DNA from: Bacillus rubiinfantis
GTDB lineage: Bacteria; Bacillota; Bacilli; Bacillales; Cytobacillaceae
Length of the DNA: 64,000 bases
Direction: 5' to 3'
NCBI GenBank assembly: GCA_000752035.1
Contig: CCFE01000025.1
Span: 119,348 to 183,347, forward strand
In this document: one piece after another, positions 9,502 to 18,859 of the stretch
How positions within the stretch are numbered: position 1 is the stretch's first letter
Layout of the letters: every line of letters starts with the position of its first letter
Position numbers and translations under genes: made by a program
Notes under the pieces: model-generated
What the model was told of the DNA's origin: nothing
Seen by the model: only the letters and a program-made list of their open reading frames with translations
Database searches by the model: none

Positions 9502-9636
9502 AACTTTGAAACTGCAACTAATTAAATTCTTGTAATTTTTATCAAAAAAATTATTTTAAAAAAACATGAGCATTATTCTTGAATAATTATTATAAGAGTA
9601 TTAATCTTTAATTGTAATTATTACAAACATACTTAC

Positions 9637-9668
9637 AGTGCTTACGATTTAATGTAAGCGTAAGCACT
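9637..9668 (+). promoter_or_regulatory. cre-like CcpA site within a 10-bp inverted repeat
   Basis: TGTAAGCGTAAGCA (9653-9666) matches the cre consensus TGWAARCGYTWNCW at 13 of 14 positions. It overlaps the right arm of a perfect 10-bp inverted repeat, AGTGCTTACG (9637-9646) and CGTAAGCACT (9659-9668). The site is 41-56 bp before the aldehyde dehydrogenase start, a position suited to catabolite repression. Confidence 0.6.
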
Positions 9669-9708
9669 TAAGCATACTACTTACGAACACAAAGGGAGGA
9701 ATTAGATT

Positions 9709-11229
9709 ATGATTTATGCAAACCCAAACACAAACGGGGCCGTTATTCATTTCAAAGAAAAGTACGATAACTTTATCGGAGGAAAATGGGTTGCACCAGT
9801 AAAAGGGGAATATTTCGAAAATAAAACACCGGTAACCGGTGAAGTTTTCACTAAAGCCGCTCGTTCAACTGTGGAAGATATCGAGTTGGCATTAGATGCC
9901 GCACACGCAGCTAAAGATGCATGGGGGAAAACATCGACAGCTGAACGTGCCCGCATTTTAAACAAAATTGCTGACCGACTAGAGGAAAACCTAGAAGTAC
10001 TTGCTGTTGCCGAGACTTGGGACAACGGAAAGGCAGTGAGAGAAACATTAAATGCTGATATCCCGCTAGCAATTGACCATTTCCGTTATTTTGCCGGCGT
10101 AATCCGTTCCCAGGAAGGCCGCACAACCCAATTGGATAATGATACAGTAGCTTATCACTTCCACGAGCCACTAGGGGTAGTCGGACAGATAATTCCATGG
10201 AACTTCCCAATTCTGATGGCAGCTTGGAAAATTGCTCCGGCATTGGCCGCTGGGAACTGTATCGTGTTAAAACCTGCCGAACAAACGCCAGTATCTATTA
10301 TGGTTTTAGCCGAATTAATTCAGGATATATTACCTGCAGGTGTGCTTAATATCGTCAATGGTTACGGAATTGAAGTTGGCAAGCCATTAGCAACAAACCC
10401 ACGGATTGCAAAAATTGCTTTCACCGGTTCCACTGCGGTTGGCCGGCAAATTATGCAATATGCAACGGAAAATATCATTCCGGTAACACTTGAGCTTGGC
10501 GGCAAATCACCAAATATCTTCTTTGAAGATGTGATGAACCAAGATGATGAGTTCTTAGACAAAGCCATTGAAGGTCTCGTAATGTTTGCCTTGAACTCAG
10601 GGGAAATTTGTACTTGTCCTTCCCGCGCGCTCATCCAAGAGTCCATCTATGACAAATTCATGGAACGCGCCCTTGAAAGAGTGAAAGCGATTAAAGTTGG
10701 TAATCCGCTGGATACAGAGGTTATGATGGGTGCTCAGGCTTCCAGCCAGCAAAAGGAAAAAATTCTTTCTTATATTAAACTAGGAAAAGAAGAAGGTGCA
10801 CAATGCTTAATCGGCGGCGATGTTAACCATCTCGGCGGCAATCTTGAAAACGGTAACTACATCCAGCCAACGGTTTTCAAAGGCAATAACAAAATGCGCA
10901 TCTTCCAGGAAGAAATTTTTGGACCAGTGTTGGCCGTTACCACCTTTAAGGATTTTGATGAAGCGATTGAAATTGCCAATGACACGCTTTACGGCTTAGG
11001 TGCTGGGGTTTGGTCACGCAGCGGCGACATTGCTTATCGTGCTGGACGGGCTATTCAAGCAGGACGGGTTTGGACAAACACCTATCACCAATACCCAGCT
11101 GGTGCGGCATTTGGCGGCTTTAAAATGTCTGGTATCGGCCGTGAAAATCATGCAATGATGCTTGAACACTATCAACAAACAAAATGTCTATTAGTCAGCT
11201 ATGACCGCAAACCACAAGGATTTTTCTAA
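9709..11229 (+). CDS. NAD(P)-dependent aldehyde dehydrogenase (AcoD/ExaC-like)
   Basis: A 506-residue protein of full family length. It has the oxyanion Asn in PWNFP (N165), the NAD-binding FTGST motif (about 238-242), the general base Glu in LELGGKSP (E262) and the catalytic Cys in GEICTCPSR (C301). The start follows a strong GGGAGGA site. A DUF779 gene lies directly downstream, an arrangement common for acetaldehyde dehydrogenases of the AcoD type used in alcohol or acetoin breakdown. The upstream cre-like site fits carbon catabolite control. Acetaldehyde is the likely substrate but is not proved by the sequence. Confidence 0.93.
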   Translation: MIYANPNTNGAVIHFKEKYDNFIGGKWVAPVKGEYFENKTPVTGEVFTKAARSTVEDIELALDAAHAAKDAWGKTSTAERARILNKIADRLEENLEVLAVAETWDNGKAVRETLNADIPLAIDHFRYFAGVIRSQEGRTTQLDNDTVAYHFHEPLGVVGQIIPWNFPILMAAWKIAPALAAGNCIVLKPAEQTPVSIMVLAELIQDILPAGVLNIVNGYGIEVGKPLATNPRIAKIAFTGSTAVGRQIMQYATENIIPVTLELGGKSPNIFFEDVMNQDDEFLDKAIEGLVMFALNSGEICTCPSRALIQESIYDKFMERALERVKAIKVGNPLDTEVMMGAQASSQQKEKILSYIKLGKEEGAQCLIGGDVNHLGGNLENGNYIQPTVFKGNNKMRIFQEEIFGPVLAVTTFKDFDEAIEIANDTLYGLGAGVWSRSGDIAYRAGRAIQAGRVWTNTYHQYPAGAAFGGFKMSGIGRENHAMMLEHYQQTKCLLVSYDRKPQGFF

Positions 11230-11247
11230 GTCGAAGGTGTGGCCGAC

Positions 11248-11610
11248 ATGGTTGAGCGCGTGATTGCTACGAAGGAAGCACTAAATTTTTTAGAAGCGCT
11301 GCAAAAAAGGTATGGAGCTTTGCTGCTTTACCAATCGGGCGGGTGCTGTGATGGCTCTGCACCGATGTGCTATCGGGACGGGGATTTTCGCCTTGGGGAT
11401 GCTGATATACTACTTGGTACCATGGATGAGACTCCATTTTATATTCATAAAAGCCAATATGAATATTGGAAACATACGCAGCTTGTTATTGATGTTTTGC
11501 CAGGTCCCGGCCCGGACTTTTCACTTGATAGTATAGAAAATAGACACTTTATTACTCGCTCACGCGTCTTCACAGAAGACGAGTACGAGCAAATTAAAAA
11601 ACTGCTTTAG
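11248..11610 (+). CDS. DUF779 family protein
   Basis: A 120-residue soluble protein with the DUF779 hallmark SGGCCDGSAPMC, rich in Cys, and a later DVLPGPG segment. The ATG at 11248 is chosen because GAAGGTG sits about 8 bp before it; an in-frame GTG at 11239 would lack a site. It starts 18 bp after the aldehyde dehydrogenase stop, so the two form an operon. DUF779 proteins are regularly found beside acetaldehyde dehydrogenases, but their biochemical role is not established. The Cys cluster could bind a metal. Confidence 0.88.
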   Translation: MVERVIATKEALNFLEALQKRYGALLLYQSGGCCDGSAPMCYRDGDFRLGDADILLGTMDETPFYIHKSQYEYWKHTQLVIDVLPGPGPDFSLDSIENRHFITRSRVFTEDEYEQIKKLL

Positions 11611-11617
11611 AACACGC

Positions 11618-11698
11618 AGGCTGTTCCAACTGGTGCGAAACTCAACAATTCAGGTTTACCGTTGAGGATACACATCTTAGAGAACAGCCTTTTTTTTT
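11618..11698 (+). terminator. Terminator of the aldehyde dehydrogenase operon
   Basis: AGGCTGTTC (11618-11626) pairs with GAACAGCCT (11682-11690) and is followed by eight T. The 55-nt loop contains an inner CTCAAC/GTTGAG pair (11641-11646, 11661-11666), so the structure is branched. Confidence 0.75.
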
Positions 11699-11828
11699 CA
11701 AATATTCAACCTTATCGAGTTGGTTGTATTAGGAATAGTTAGAGTATAAAGATTTCTCCCTCATAGACATCATTTATTGGACAGCTTTTACGGGTTTTTT
11801 AGATTCTTGTCCGTAAAAATGGCAAAAT

Positions 11829-13127
11829 TTAAGCCATCTGGGTTGCTTCGTTTAAGTTTTCTGCTGATACGGAAACAGTTTGAGTTGCTTGATTAATTTC
11901 TTCTATAGCTGATACTAATTCATTCATTTGGAGCTTTATTTTTCTTAGTGTATCACCGTTTTGAAGAATAGAATTTGAGATGTGAAGAAACGCATCATTC
12001 GTGACCTTTGAGGAAGAATTACTTGACTCTACTGCTGTTTGAACACTTTTTAAAGAATTTACTACTCCTTTCGTAAATTCCTGCGATTGATAGATAAGCG
12101 TTTGAATCTTACTTGTTGATTGTTTTGTTTGGTCTGCCAGTTTTTTTACTTCCTCGGACACAACCGCAAATCCCCTGCCATGCTCTCCCGCTCTGGCTGC
12201 TTCGATGGCAGAATTTAATGCTAGTAAATTGGTTTGTTCTGCTATTTGATGGACAATATCGATTACTTCTGTAATCTGGCTGGAAGATTTCAAAAGGTTT
12301 TCATTTATATTTGTCATGTTTTGTGTATCTGAACTGATTAATTGGATATCGTTTGTTAATAAATTTAACTGGCGCTGACCATTCGATACCTGTTCCTGAA
12401 CCGTTAAGCCTTCTTCATAGTTGTCAGTGACCATTTGATTTACCCTTTGGCTTGTCTCCACTAACGTTTTGGTAGCAGAAGTCGTTTCCTCAGATAAGGC
12501 AACTAAATGATTACTAATTTCAACAATTCGTTTTTTTAGTTCAAGCTTACCTTGTTCATGTTCTTCTTTTAATGCTTGAGTATTTTTCAACTCATACGCT
12601 TCTAAAACAATCTGCTGCTCAAAGCTAAGGATTTTATTTAGTGATTCGATTGCCTGTTCAAGCTCATCAGTATCAGTGACTTCTTGAAATAGTACACGAA
12701 TCATTGAATTTTGGATAACTTGAAATGCTCCCATATACCATGAAGGTTCAAGGCCAATTTGGTAATGAACCTGTGCCACAATAAAACGTCGATTTATAAA
12801 TATTTGATTTATCTCACCATTAAAGAGACTTAAAAGATGAGGCTTTAGAGTAGATTTTAATTTGGTTACGGTAGTATTCAATGTAATAATGTTTTCAAGT
12901 GCTTTAATTTGTAAAATAGAATCGTAATAATCGTTAACAAAAGTATCAATATAATTTACCATAATTGGTTGGATACATTTTAGAATTTGAAGATCATTGG
13001 TTGACAGCAAAACTAAATCCAATTTATCGTGAATTTTACTATCCTTTATATCAATGCTTACTCGCATGTCGTTTACGTTCTCCAGCCATTTTTTCTTGAC
13101 TGAACGATTTTTCTTAAATATTCCCAT
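11829..13127 (-). CDS. hemAT: Globin-coupled methyl-accepting chemotaxis receptor (HemAT-type aerotaxis sensor)
   Basis: 432 residues, the same length as B. subtilis HemAT. Residues about 20-185 form the protoglobin sensor: the proximal haem His is H121 (AQVHYQIGLEPSWYMGAFQ) and Y68 aligns with the distal Tyr of HemAT. Residues about 200-430 form the coiled-coil signalling domain with the MCP hairpin tip EQTNLLALNSAIEAARAGEH. There are no membrane segments, so it is a soluble oxygen sensor feeding CheA. It is a single gene, divergent from the lipoprotein gene at 13429. Confidence 0.93.
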   Translation of the reverse strand: MGIFKKNRSVKKKWLENVNDMRVSIDIKDSKIHDKLDLVLLSTNDLQILKCIQPIMVNYIDTFVNDYYDSILQIKALENIITLNTTVTKLKSTLKPHLLSLFNGEINQIFINRRFIVAQVHYQIGLEPSWYMGAFQVIQNSMIRVLFQEVTDTDELEQAIESLNKILSFEQQIVLEAYELKNTQALKEEHEQGKLELKKRIVEISNHLVALSEETTSATKTLVETSQRVNQMVTDNYEEGLTVQEQVSNGQRQLNLLTNDIQLISSDTQNMTNINENLLKSSSQITEVIDIVHQIAEQTNLLALNSAIEAARAGEHGRGFAVVSEEVKKLADQTKQSTSKIQTLIYQSQEFTKGVVNSLKSVQTAVESSNSSSKVTNDAFLHISNSILQNGDTLRKIKLQMNELVSAIEEINQATQTVSVSAENLNEATQMA

Positions 13128-13345
13128 CTAACATACGCCATCCTTTTAAATATATTGATAGTGAAAAAGCACTAAATATAAAATGATACTTTTGGACTAT
13201 ATAATCTTAGTAAAACAAAAAATAGCAGTGATTTCCATACGTTTTAATGAAAAGTTGAAAAATTCACATTCTACTTCATGGCCAATTATGAGGTTTTTCA
13301 ATAAAGAGAAGTGAAAATCTGCCTATTTCAAAAAAAAAAATTGTA

Positions 13346-13375
13346 TTGACACCGATTTCATCTATTTCGTATAAT
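13346..13375 (+). promoter_or_regulatory. SigA-type promoter of the C39-like lipoprotein gene
   Basis: A perfect -35 TTGACA (13346-13351) and a perfect -10 TATAAT (13370-13375), 18 bp apart, 53 bp before the start codon. The remainder of the 301-bp gap 13128-13428 shows nothing else definite. Confidence 0.7.
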
Positions 13376-13428
13376 TAGCCAGCAAACTTTGGTTTTGCAA
13401 ACTTTTTTAAAAGAAAGGACGTTGATAA

Positions 13429-14406
13429 ATGAAAAAGATTCTCTCTCTCTTAGTACTAAGCATGACTATTTTAGCAGCTTGCTCCAGTCAAGATACTGCA
13501 AGTACGAAAGATGAAACAAGTGCAAGTAAGGCAAAAAATGAGCAAGTAGAAAAAGCAAAGCCAGAACAAATTCAAAGTCAGGATTATGATAAAAATGGCG
13601 GTGCCGACGGGTATGCTAATGCGGGCGATAATAAGAAGTCACGTTACTATGTAAATCCTGATTTTTACAATATGAAAACAGATGAGAATCTCACCATCAT
13701 CCCTAAATTCAAAACCTTTATCCAAACAACGGAATGGTCATGCGGACCTGCGACTACCTTAATGGTATTGCATCACTTCGGCAAAACCGATGTAACCGAG
13801 ATGGATATTGCTAAAGGTATGAAAGCAATGACAGACTTAGATGTAGCTGATGCTAAACCAGGTTCTGCCAATAACTTTTACGAATATGGTTCCGATGTCA
13901 AAAGAATCTACAACTATTTGAATCAAGTAGATGGGATAAAAGTAGTTGAAACAAGCTATAAAGAATCCTATACAAAAAAAGATTTACTATCTGAGAAAAG
14001 CGGTAGCTCACCAGCTGATGCCGGAAACCTAAAACCTACTTTCTCTTCTAATAGTTTGTATGCATCGGAAAATAGTGATACTACAGATAAATATGTAGAG
14101 GATGCTAAAGATAGTTACTTTGTTAAGTGGGTAACAGGACATATAAAAGCCGGTCGTCCAATCATGGTCGAATGGGGCGATTGGGATGGCCATTGGCAAG
14201 CGATTATCGGTTATGATAATAATGGCACTCCTGGAATTGGTGATGATATCTTAGTTTTTGCCGATCCATATGATACATCAGATCATTGGCAAGATGGCTA
14301 TTACTACTATCCGCTTGAACGTTGGTTCTACATGTGGAAAGACCGTAATATCGCACCAAAACCATATCAAATTCAACCTTATATAGTAGTCGATTCAGTA
14401 AAATAG
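13429..14406 (+). CDS. Lipoprotein with a C39-like cysteine peptidase domain
   Basis: 325 residues. The lipobox LAAC (C18) marks membrane anchoring, followed by a charged low-complexity linker to about residue 60. The domain has the Cys motif TTEWSCGPATT (C105) and a late His motif DGHWQAIIGYD followed by an Asp-containing ILVFADPYD, fitting a Peptidase_C39_2 catalytic triad. It is probably an extracellular cysteine protease or amidase; the substrate is unknown. It is monocistronic, with its own SigA promoter and a downstream terminator. Confidence 0.85.
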   Translation: MKKILSLLVLSMTILAACSSQDTASTKDETSASKAKNEQVEKAKPEQIQSQDYDKNGGADGYANAGDNKKSRYYVNPDFYNMKTDENLTIIPKFKTFIQTTEWSCGPATTLMVLHHFGKTDVTEMDIAKGMKAMTDLDVADAKPGSANNFYEYGSDVKRIYNYLNQVDGIKVVETSYKESYTKKDLLSEKSGSSPADAGNLKPTFSSNSLYASENSDTTDKYVEDAKDSYFVKWVTGHIKAGRPIMVEWGDWDGHWQAIIGYDNNGTPGIGDDILVFADPYDTSDHWQDGYYYYPLERWFYMWKDRNIAPKPYQIQPYIVVDSVK

Positions 14407-14417
14407 CTACAGCACAA

Positions 14418-14461
14418 AAAGGCAGCTCACAGTCAGTTTTACTGGCTTGTGAACTGCCTTT
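14418..14461. terminator. Shared terminator between convergent genes
   Basis: AAAGGCAG (14418-14425) pairs with CTGCCTTT (14454-14461), extended by TCACA/TGTGA inside. It lies between the plus-strand lipoprotein gene and the minus-strand operon ending at 14490, and can serve both. Confidence 0.75.
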
Positions 14462-14489
14462 CTTTAGGGAATATTTTTTTACTGGTAAT

Positions 14490-15599
14490 TTAATTTGCTT
14501 TTATCCCCGCTCCACATAATGGAATCACAATCATTTCATGTTGCTGCCGTTTATATTTTAAATATCCTGCATAATTTGCTGCTGTTGTTGGTTCAACATA
14601 AAATCCCTTGCTTGCTAAAGCTTCACGAGCGGCAATAATTTCTTCTTCGGAAGTTGTAATGAATTCACCATTCGTTTCACGAACGGCAGCTAAAATTTGT
14701 TCAGATCGGGCCGCTGCCGCAATTGCAATGCCTTCTGCTTCTGTTCCCGCATTCTCAACGGGCTCTGCAGTCTGTTTGTGATTAGCGAATGCTCTTGCTA
14801 GCGGAGCACAATTTTCTGCTTGGATGGCAATAATTCTTGGTAGTTTCATGATAAGTCCATTGTTTAGCAGATCCTTAAAACCGTAATAAGCACCTAATAA
14901 TAAAGTACCATTTCCAACTGGGATAATGACCGAATCTGGAGCTGTGTTCATTTGTTCCCAAATCTCGTAGGCGTATGTTTTGGTCCCTTCATAAAAATAA
15001 GGATTATAGACATGGCTCGCATAAAAGGTTTGCTCTTCCGTTACTGCCTCTTGGGCAGCCGCCGCCACCGCTTCTCGATTTCCATCAATGGCATGAATGG
15101 TCGCCCCGTGAGCTTTAATTTGGGCAATTTTTTTCGGAGAGGTCGCCTTGCCTAAGTAAATATCACAAGCAATGCCCGCACGCTTTGCATAAGCCGCTAT
15201 CGACGTTCCCGCATTGCCGCTACTATCCTCGACAACCTTTGTTACCCCTAATTCCTTTGCTTTAGCGATTAATACCGCTGCCCCACGATCTTTAAACGAC
15301 AAAGTTGGCATCATATAATCCACCTTAACAAAAGTGTGAGGTTCTGACTCATCTAACACAATGAGGGGTGTATATCCTTCCCCCATCGTCACGTTCCTCC
15401 ACCCGATTGAATCGTTAGAAAACGGCAAAGCCTCGATATATCTCCATAGAGAGGCTTCACGATCTTTCCACTTTGTTGGATCCAAAACTACCTTTTCCTT
15501 TACTAAATCCAGCAGACCTCCGCATTTCGGACATTTCCAGATATTATCAGTTATTTCAAAATTGGCATGGCAAGTATGACAGCGATATTGTTCACTCAT
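14490..15599 (-). CDS. Threonine synthase-like PLP-dependent enzyme
   Basis: A 369-residue fold type II PLP enzyme. A zinc ribbon (C7, C10, C23, C26) precedes the catalytic domain. The PLP lysine is K103 in LSFKDRG; SSGNAGTS binds the cofactor and PVGNGTLLLG is the phosphate-binding loop. It is annotated widely as threonine synthase, but its operon partners (RidA and a YheO/DauR-like regulator, not hom/thrB) point instead to breakdown of an amino acid through a 2-aminoacrylate or enamine intermediate. That role is inference. It is last in a three-gene operon. Confidence 0.8.
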   Translation of the reverse strand: MSEQYRCHTCHANFEITDNIWKCPKCGGLLDLVKEKVVLDPTKWKDREASLWRYIEALPFSNDSIGWRNVTMGEGYTPLIVLDESEPHTFVKVDYMMPTLSFKDRGAAVLIAKAKELGVTKVVEDSSGNAGTSIAAYAKRAGIACDIYLGKATSPKKIAQIKAHGATIHAIDGNREAVAAAAQEAVTEEQTFYASHVYNPYFYEGTKTYAYEIWEQMNTAPDSVIIPVGNGTLLLGAYYGFKDLLNNGLIMKLPRIIAIQAENCAPLARAFANHKQTAEPVENAGTEAEGIAIAAAARSEQILAAVRETNGEFITTSEEEIIAAREALASKGFYVEPTTAANYAGYLKYKRQQHEMIVIPLCGAGIKAN

Positions 15600-15645
15600 C
15601 TTTTTGTCTCCCTATTCATCACATATGGATTACCGCAGTATGTAA

Positions 15646-16020
15646 CTAAATATAAGCAATTGCTTCAATTTCAATCTTAAAGCCGTAATGTAAATCTTTT
15701 GTTGGGACAACTGTTCGGGCAGGCTTATGGTCGCCAAAGAACTCCTTGTATACGGAATCGACTTGATCCCAAAGCTGAATATCAGGAATATAAAGCGTCA
15801 TTCTTACTATTTGATTCTTTTGACTGCCTGCTTCCTGCAAAATCAATTCAACATTATTCAGTGCTTGTCGTGTCTCTTCCTCAATCGTACCAAACTTCTT
15901 CACGCCCGTTTCGGAGTCAATTGAAAGCTGGCCTGAAACATAAACCGTATCATGATGTATTGTTGCTAGGGCGTAATGACCGTTTGATTTTAAATTTTTT
16001 ACTCGAAAAATACTTTTCAT
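15646..16020 (-). CDS. RidA-family enamine/imine deaminase
   Basis: A 124-residue Rid/YER057c/UK114 protein. It has the family pattern of a VYVSGQL strand, a later RMTLYI strand, and the PARTVVP segment whose Arg binds the carboxylate of the enamine. It starts with an ATG that overlaps the stop of the upstream regulator by one base (TAATG) and precedes the PLP enzyme by 46 bp. RidA hydrolyses reactive enamines released by PLP lyases, which fits this operon well. Confidence 0.9.
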   Translation of the reverse strand: MKSIFRVKNLKSNGHYALATIHHDTVYVSGQLSIDSETGVKKFGTIEEETRQALNNVELILQEAGSQKNQIVRMTLYIPDIQLWDQVDSVYKEFFGDHKPARTVVPTKDLHYGFKIEIEAIAYI

Positions 16021-16700
16021 TATTCTTCTCCCTCATTTGCTGATTTTTTAATTTCATCCAAGTAACTATAGACGGTTACTTTCGAGATACCTAATTGATT
16101 AGCTACTTTTTCTACGGAACCTTTCATTAAAAAAATTCCCTTTTCATCCATAAAACGAATTAATTCAATTTTTTCTTGACGATTCAGTAATGGGAACTGG
16201 CTATTGTGAATAATTTGTTCAATTAGTTGATCAGCAATCTCTTCCACATTTTGAATAGCCGTCTCTTCTACCTGGATTTCCTTCGGTGCTGAAGCATTAT
16301 CTACACTTTTTGGTATAAATTCATCGAATACTGTTTTCATTTGCATAATGATACTTATATCAAAATTAATACAGAAAGCACCAATAACTTGCTGATTTGA
16401 ATCCCTTATCAGGGTGGTTGATGACCTGATTACCCTCCCGTCATCTGTTTTAAATTCATAACCTGCCAAATGGTCCTCTTTAAAGTCATCAGATAATAAG
16501 ACTTTTTTCACTAAATGATCAAAAGACTGGCCAACTTCTCTCCCTGTAACATGATTATTCATCGTAAAAATGACAGAGGATTGTGGATGTGTCAAATCAT
16601 GAATAACCACTTCACATTGGTTGCCAAACATCTTGGCAATCGTCTTGGCAAATGGAATATAACCATGTAATATTTGTTTTTCCTCTTGCAAATTACTCAC
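16020..16700 (-). CDS. YheO/DauR-like transcriptional regulator (PAS_6 and HTH_22)
   Basis: 226 residues. The N-terminal half (about 10-125) is a YheO-like PAS domain (FGNQCEVVIHDLTHPQSS, TGREVGQ). The C-terminal part (about 165-220) is an HTH_22 domain ending in VANQLGISKVTVYSYLDEI. It is the first gene of an operon with RidA and a PLP enzyme and probably senses the amino acid that they degrade. DauR, a relative, controls D-arginine use in Pseudomonas; the ligand here is unknown. Confidence 0.85.
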   Translation of the reverse strand: MSNLQEEKQILHGYIPFAKTIAKMFGNQCEVVIHDLTHPQSSVIFTMNNHVTGREVGQSFDHLVKKVLLSDDFKEDHLAGYEFKTDDGRVIRSSTTLIRDSNQQVIGAFCINFDISIIMQMKTVFDEFIPKSVDNASAPKEIQVEETAIQNVEEIADQLIEQIIHNSQFPLLNRQEKIELIRFMDEKGIFLMKGSVEKVANQLGISKVTVYSYLDEIKKSANEGEE

Positions 16701-16797
16701 CTAATTTTTTAAATACTTATTAATTGCTAACTTAATTATATAACTTTTTATATAAAGTTCAACAGCATGTAGATTTTTTTATATGATTACTATAATA

Positions 16798-16843
16798 AAA
16801 AGACGACTTTACTGTTCAGATTTCTGAAATGAAAGTCGTCTTT
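16798..16843 (-). terminator. Terminator after the 73-residue gene
   Basis: A 12-bp stem AAAGACGACTTT with AAAGTCGTCTTT; on the minus strand it is followed by five T. It lies 21 bp past the stop at 16865. Confidence 0.75.
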
Positions 16844-16864
16844 GTTCTAATCATTTACTTACTT

Positions 16865-17086
16865 TTATAGCCTTCCAACTGCGTCATCAATCATATGCTT
16901 TTGTTGTTGAATAATTTCAATTGCTTGATTAGAGACTTGGCTTAATTCCTGATACAACTCCTTTGATGATTGCGAGTCGCCCTCTTGAACTTCTTGGTAA
17001 ATTTTCTCCACTAACTCTCTTCTTTTATGGCCAATTCCACGTAATTCATCACCTAATTGTTCCAGCTTTTTGAAGTCTATTTTCAC
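16865..17086 (-). CDS. Small helical protein of unknown function
   Basis: 73 residues, strongly charged and alpha-helical, with heptad-like hydrophobic spacing over most of its length (a likely coiled coil). I do not recognise the family. The start is a GTG only two bases after GGGAGG, which is unusually close, so initiation may be weak or the start misplaced; no better in-frame start exists downstream. It has its own terminator. Confidence 0.6.
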   Translation of the reverse strand: MKIDFKKLEQLGDELRGIGHKRRELVEKIYQEVQEGDSQSSKELYQELSQVSNQAIEIIQQQKHMIDDAVGRL

Positions 17087-17292
17087 TACCTCCCTACTGT
17101 TTTCTTTTTATCTTATTCTTTTCTAAAGGGGTTAAACTATACCTTGGAATTTCCACAAATAGCTTACCTCTCCTTTAGTACTGCCTGCCAGTTCTTTATT
17201 TTATTGTAAAAAAATCGGTGTTATAATTATTGCGAAATACCTATTTGTATTCTGAAAAAAGATACTCCATTTCTTCAAGATAGGGGATCAAG

Positions 17293-18487
17293 ATGAATTT
17301 ATTACTCGATATGAAAACGATAGTACTAACTTTAGTAGTTGGTCATTTATTTACCATTTTGTTAATTAGCTCATACTGGCGAAACCACTCAAGAGATTCG
17401 ACACTCAATACGTTTTTTCTAGCCAAATGTATCCAAGGAGCTGCCTGGTTTTTATTAGCTCTCCGTAACGGCATTTCTGATATTTTCACCATATCAGTAG
17501 CTAATTCATTACTTTTTATCGGTTCAGCATTGGAAGCAATAGCCTTATTAAAATTAATTGATTCCTTTCAATCGAAGACTAAAAAATTTAATATTGGGTT
17601 AATCATTGCTTATTTAGTTGGTTTTCACCTGCTTCTCTATTTTTATAACTATGAACCAGCTCGGATTGCCTTTGCCTCGTTTAGTACCGCTGTGTTGTGC
17701 TTCCTTCCCGCCTACCGGCTCATGATAGGGAAACATTCTACACTTTTAACGAAAATAATGGGAATACTCTATTTTCTTGTCACCATTTCTTTTTTTGCAA
17801 GAGGAATTGCCGCTATTACATCGAATGAGGAAATGAGTTTATTTACACCGGGATTCATTCAGACAATTTCATTTTTATCCTTATTTTTTAGTAATGATTC
17901 TTGGAAACACAGGATTTATCCTAATACTGAAAGAAAGGGCGGACAAGGAACTCCTTCATATGGCGTACTATGATGAATTAACGCAAACGTTAAACCGAAG
18001 AACGTTTATTTATAGAGCTGAACAAATTATTGCTCGTTGTGTAAAGAATAAAGAGCACCTTTCCTTTATTCTATTTGATATCGATCATTTTAAGAATTTC
18101 AATGATACCTTTGGTCATGATGCTGGAGATCGGATACTTAAGGACCTTTCAGAGCGAATCCGGCAGTTTCTTGGTTCTGCATACCTCATTGGCAGATATG
18201 GCGGAGATGAGTTTGCCCTCCTTATGTACGGAATGGACAAGTATGAAACTGAAAAATATTTAGAACAAATCATGGAGCTTGTTTCAGAAGCAGAGATTCC
18301 TGGGGTTTCTGAAAGATACACCATAAGTATGGGGGTCATTAACCTTATCCCAAGTAAACATACTGATTTAGACAGTCTTTACACTTTCTCAGATAAAGCA
18401 CTTTATCAAGCAAAGCATAACAACAGGAACTGTATGTGCTTTGGTGAGATTATGGAAGAACAGGATTCAAACCAAATGGATTATTGA
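17293..18487 (+). pseudogene. Membrane diguanylate cyclase (GGDEF) with a frameshift
   Basis: Two overlapping frames make one protein. 17293-17973 encodes an N-terminal module of about six membrane helices, and the frame from 17894 to 18487 continues the last helix into a GGDEF domain. That domain has DELTQTLNRRTF, the substrate region FDIDHFKNFNDTFGHDAGD and an intact RYGGDEF active site. The break falls in a run of six T (17884-17889); with five T the product would read straight through as LFLVMILG. The RxxD inhibitory site is missing. It would make c-di-GMP. Whether this is a mutation, a sequencing error or slippage cannot be told from one sequence. Confidence 0.8.
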
Positions 18488-18741
18488 GTTCTAAATGTGC
18501 CCAACAAAAAGCCACCCACAGCATTGATACAGAGCGAACAATTGATACCCATGGAATTATAGTTTCCGACAGTAAAAAGAACATGAAGATCAAATATCGC
18601 GGTAAAACTAAATCATTTACAAAGTCTGCCTATTATTGTTTAGATCTGGATGGGTATCGTGGAAGATTAAAGGGAGCACCAGTTGAAGTTAAACTTAATA
18701 AAAATTTCAAGCTCGTATCTGCTGAAATTGATGGGGATTAA
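18484..18741 (+). CDS. Hypothetical small protein, possibly a fragment
   Basis: 85 codons from a TTG at 18484 that overlaps the stop region of the GGDEF gene. No ribosome binding site is visible for it or for the in-frame ATG at 18583. The C-terminal 60 residues look like a folded beta-rich module (YRGKTKSFTKSAYYCLDLDG, then RLKGAPVEVKLN). I do not recognise it. It may be a gene decaying together with the disrupted cyclase. Confidence 0.4.
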   Translation: MSSKCAQQKATHSIDTERTIDTHGIIVSDSKKNMKIKYRGKTKSFTKSAYYCLDLDGYRGRLKGAPVEVKLNKNFKLVSAEIDGD

Positions 18742-18859
18742 GCCGATGGTGATGCTGAATAATAAATAAAAAATAGAAGAGCCGAGAATATGACTACATT
18801 TTTTATCTGTCGTAAGGGAATGCTCGAAGTATACAGAGGATGTAGGAGGCATTTAATAC

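Noticed and set aside
9590..9708. Sigma-54 promoter before the aldehyde dehydrogenase
   Set aside because: No TGGCAC-N5-TTGCA-type element is present; the repeats are better explained by a cre-like site.
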